Source of the DNA: UBA9647 sp049522195 | GTDB taxonomy: Bacteria > Bacteroidota > Ignavibacteria > UBA10030 | Length of the DNA stretch: 23,940 bases | NCBI GenBank assembly: GCA_049522195.1 | Contig: JBEKOB010000068.1 | Span: 1-23,940, forward strand | Direction of reading: 5' to 3' | Part shown: positions 22,259-23,940 of the stretch, one piece after another | How positions within the stretch are numbered: position 1 is the first letter of the stretch | Layout: each line of letters opens with the position of its first letter | The notes under the pieces: model-generated | Database searches by the model: none | Seen by the model: only the letters and a program-made list of their open reading frames with translations | Told to the model about the DNA's origin: nothing | Position numbers and translations under genes: made by a program

Positions 22259-22759
22259 ATGAAAAAGTCAGTCTCGATATTCGTCGCAGCAGTCCTGAGT
22301 CTCGCAATTGCCCAAAACGCAATGGCGCAAGCCTCGGTAAATCAGAACCTGAACCTGGCAGTCAGCGCAGTCTATAAGATTGCGACCTCTGGCGACCCCG
22401 GTGCAATGACCATCACGACCGGTACTGCTGGAAACAATACTCTGACGTCAGTCACCGATGCTTCCACAAACTATAGCATCACACAGAATTTCGCTTCGAC
22501 CGTGAAGGTCACTGCGAACCTTGATGCAGCTCTTGCGGCAGGCTACATGCTGCAAATCAACCTGGCGAGCGCCAAGGGAACAAGTGCAGGAAACGTCGAT
22601 ATCTCTGCGACGACACCGGCCAGCGCGTTGAATGCTGTGACGGGAATTGCTCTGGGTGCCGATGCGAACAAGACGATCACCTACACGTTTGGTGCAACTG
22701 CTGATGCCGGTGTGCTTTCCTCGACAGCAAAGACTGTGACACTGACGTTGACAAACTAA
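22259..22759 (+). CDS. Secreted beta-rich tandem paralogue 3
   Basis: A 166-residue family member of unknown function. Its signal peptide (MKKSVSIFVAAVLSLAIAQ, cut after NAMAQ) differs from those of paralogues 1 and 2, but from AVYKIATSG onward the protein is almost the same as paralogue 1 (9 differences in 130 residues by eye). All the strand-like segments and the TAKTVTLTLTN end are kept. The ATG at 22259 has GGAGG with a 5-nt spacer, the best ribosome binding site of the array; a TTG four codons upstream is rejected. No terminator is visible in the 68 nt before the next gene, so gene 4 may be read through from this promoter. Confidence 0.86.
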   Translation: MKKSVSIFVAAVLSLAIAQNAMAQASVNQNLNLAVSAVYKIATSGDPGAMTITTGTAGNNTLTSVTDASTNYSITQNFASTVKVTANLDAALAAGYMLQINLASAKGTSAGNVDISATTPASALNAVTGIALGADANKTITYTFGATADAGVLSSTAKTVTLTLTN

Positions 22760-22827
22760 GATGAAGATTGACTCGCTCGTTGCCAGCTTTTGCGGCATCT
22801 GATCGAACGTTGATAGAAGGCCCGACA

Positions 22828-23337
22828 ATGAAACGCAATCATAAACATATCGCCCTGAAAATCTGGATCACAGCAGCTTTTGGAATCCTGACCGCAGGTT
22901 CCGCCTTCGCACAAGATGCGAGCACGAGTCAGACCCTCACGCTGCAGGTATTTGAAACGAACAGGATAGACATCAGCCAGCGTGCCGTGACGATGGTGAT
23001 CAACCAGGCGTCTCTCGAGACAGGGAACCCGGTTGAAGCAGTCAACGAAGATGGCAACCTGACCTGGATTACCAACGGAGATAACAAGAAGATTACTGTT
23101 GCCTCGAACAATAGCGCCCCGCGGTACCTCGTAAAAGTCCATGCCCTTGATATCACCGGCTCGACCGGCGTCGCCGCTCCCGAAATCACAATGAACGACA
23201 ATACCACCAGGGACCTCGTAATGGGAGTCACCCGGAGCTATGGGAAGTGCAAGATCCGGTTCGTGGCCTCAGCAAAGGTGTCGGACGGGATTGGAACAGA
23301 GACGCACGTGATTACCTACACGATCACTGGTAGCTAG
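22828..23337 (+). CDS. Secreted beta-rich protein 4, distant member of the array
   Basis: A 169-residue exported protein I cannot name. The signal peptide covers about residues 1-30 (KIWITAAFGILTAGSAFAQ). The mature part starts like the paralogues (ASTSQTLTLQVFETNRIDI) and then diverges. It shares with the next gene a pattern of a Trp strand, KKITVASNNSAPRY, an AAPEIT segment, RDLVMGVTRSYGKCKIRF with one Cys, and a final HVITYTITGS strand. This suggests the same fold as paralogues 1-3 with different loops. The ATG at 22828 has GAAGG 8 nt upstream; an in-frame ATG at 22768 lies far from any ribosome binding site and would break the signal peptide layout. It is probably co-transcribed with paralogue 3. 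Confidence 0.82.
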   Translation: MKRNHKHIALKIWITAAFGILTAGSAFAQDASTSQTLTLQVFETNRIDISQRAVTMVINQASLETGNPVEAVNEDGNLTWITNGDNKKITVASNNSAPRYLVKVHALDITGSTGVAAPEITMNDNTTRDLVMGVTRSYGKCKIRFVASAKVSDGIGTETHVITYTITGS

Positions 23338-23363
23338 GACCGGCGTCCCATCCTGAGACACGC

Positions 23364-23392
23364 TTGAATCTCATTCCGATAGCCCCTATATT
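23364..23392 (+). promoter_or_regulatory. Possible sigma-70-type promoter of gene 5
   Basis: TTGAAT (23364-23369), a 17-nt spacer and TATATT (23387-23392), ending 18 nt before the ATG at 23411, which would leave a very short leader. A TGAGACA half site (23354-23360) lies next to it, but no TTGGCAC element is present. Confidence 0.35.
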
Positions 23393-23410
23393 AGGTGAGG
23401 CGAAAAACCT

Positions 23411-23940
23411 ATGACTCGCTCACTGACCACCGTTCAACATTCCACCTCCTCGATGAAATCCCTTGTGTCGCTTGCATCGCTCATGGCCTTCATTGGTTTT
23501 GCATCGAGCGTCCAGGCACAGACATATGGTCGGGACAATAATAACACTGTCACAGTCACGGTGGCAACTATCACCAATGTCGCGGTAAGCTCAGGAAGTG
23601 TGAACCTGACAATGGCCCTCGCGAACGTCACGGCCGGGCAGGACTTAATGGGACCTGTCACAAATACTGCCACGAGTCTTCTTTGGGGAATTAATAGTTC
23701 ACTGAAGAAAATCACAGTGGGCACTAATCTCGCTGCGCCGAAGTACACCCTGAAGCTCCTTGCAGTTAGTCCGACGACGGGTACCGCGGCAGCGGAAGTA
23801 ACATTGAGTACGACCGCTGCAGATTTCATGACAAACGTCGGGAGAACATCCGGGACATGCACACTTCAGTATTCTGGATATGCGCTTGCATCAAAGGGAG
23901 TCGGCTCGGATTCACACACGATAACATTCACAATCGCAAC
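23411..23940 (+). CDS. Secreted beta-rich protein 5 (partial, runs off the window)
   Basis: Open from the ATG at 23411 to the right edge with no stop (176 complete codons). A signal peptide runs from about residue 15 (MKSLVSLASLMAFIGFASS) to VQAQ, near residue 37. The mature part parallels gene 4: an LLWGINSSLKKITVG strand, APKYTLKLLAV, AAEVTLSTT, FMTNVGRTSGTCTLQY with the single Cys at the same place, and SDSHTITFTIA. It is therefore a fifth member of the array. GGTGAGG lies about 10 nt before the chosen ATG; the ATG at 23453 would give a shorter, more usual signal peptide but has no ribosome binding site. Function unknown. Confidence 0.8.
   Translation, partial: MTRSLTTVQHSTSSMKSLVSLASLMAFIGFASSVQAQTYGRDNNNTVTVTVATITNVAVSSGSVNLTMALANVTAGQDLMGPVTNTATSLLWGINSSLKKITVGTNLAAPKYTLKLLAVSPTTGTAAAEVTLSTTAADFMTNVGRTSGTCTLQYSGYALASKGVGSDSHTITFTIA

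Overview
The window looks like chromosomal DNA from a bacterium of the Bacteroidetes/Chlorobi/Ignavibacteria branch. Two secreted proteins end in a type IX secretion (T9SS) sorting domain with the YPNPFNP signature. The gene order efp-accB-accC and the EF-P loop HRTPGNLRAF also fit the Chlorobi/Ignavibacteria side, although that last point rests on memory of the family, not a search. GC content is moderate. No rRNA, tRNA, CRISPR array, insertion sequence or phage gene was recognised.

Region 1 (1-9350) is a chitin-use locus. It holds the tail of a T9SS cargo protein, a T9SS-tailed GH18 chitinase, a PAT/AmpG-type MFS transporter, a second GH18 chitinase overlapping it by 4 nt, a cytosolic GH94 chitobiose phosphorylase, a small exported protein resembling the SecD P1 head, and a convergent exported GH3 beta-N-acetylglucosaminidase. 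A coherent route is inferred: extracellular and periplasmic chitinases release chito-oligosaccharides, the MFS carrier imports the disaccharide, GH94 phosphorolyses it, and GH3 trims what stays outside.

Region 2 (9377-14323) is housekeeping. A PLP enzyme of the cystathionine gamma-synthase/lyase family is followed by an unusual module, in which a GxxExxY-type nuclease-like gene is bracketed by inverted arrays of 10-bp repeats. Then come efp (with a perfect-consensus sigma-70 promoter), accB, accC (UUG start) and gcvH.

Region 3 (14467-20064) is regulatory. A PAS-PAS-GAF NarL-type histidine kinase and its LuxR/NarL response regulator face a second, convergent two-component pair made of a soluble histidine kinase and an NtrC-family sigma-54 activator.

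Region 4 (20083-23940) is the most interesting part: a tandem array of five small secreted beta-rich proteins of unknown function. The first three each have a sigma-54-like -24/-12 element 55-58 nt before the start codon. Each also has TGTCTCA/TGAGACA dyads or half sites at conserved distances upstream (about 173-181 bp and 57-59 bp). The adjacent, divergently transcribed NtrC-type pair is the obvious candidate regulator. Gene 1 of the array is a mosaic: its promoter and signal peptide match gene 2, while its mature part matches gene 3. The fifth gene runs off the window edge.
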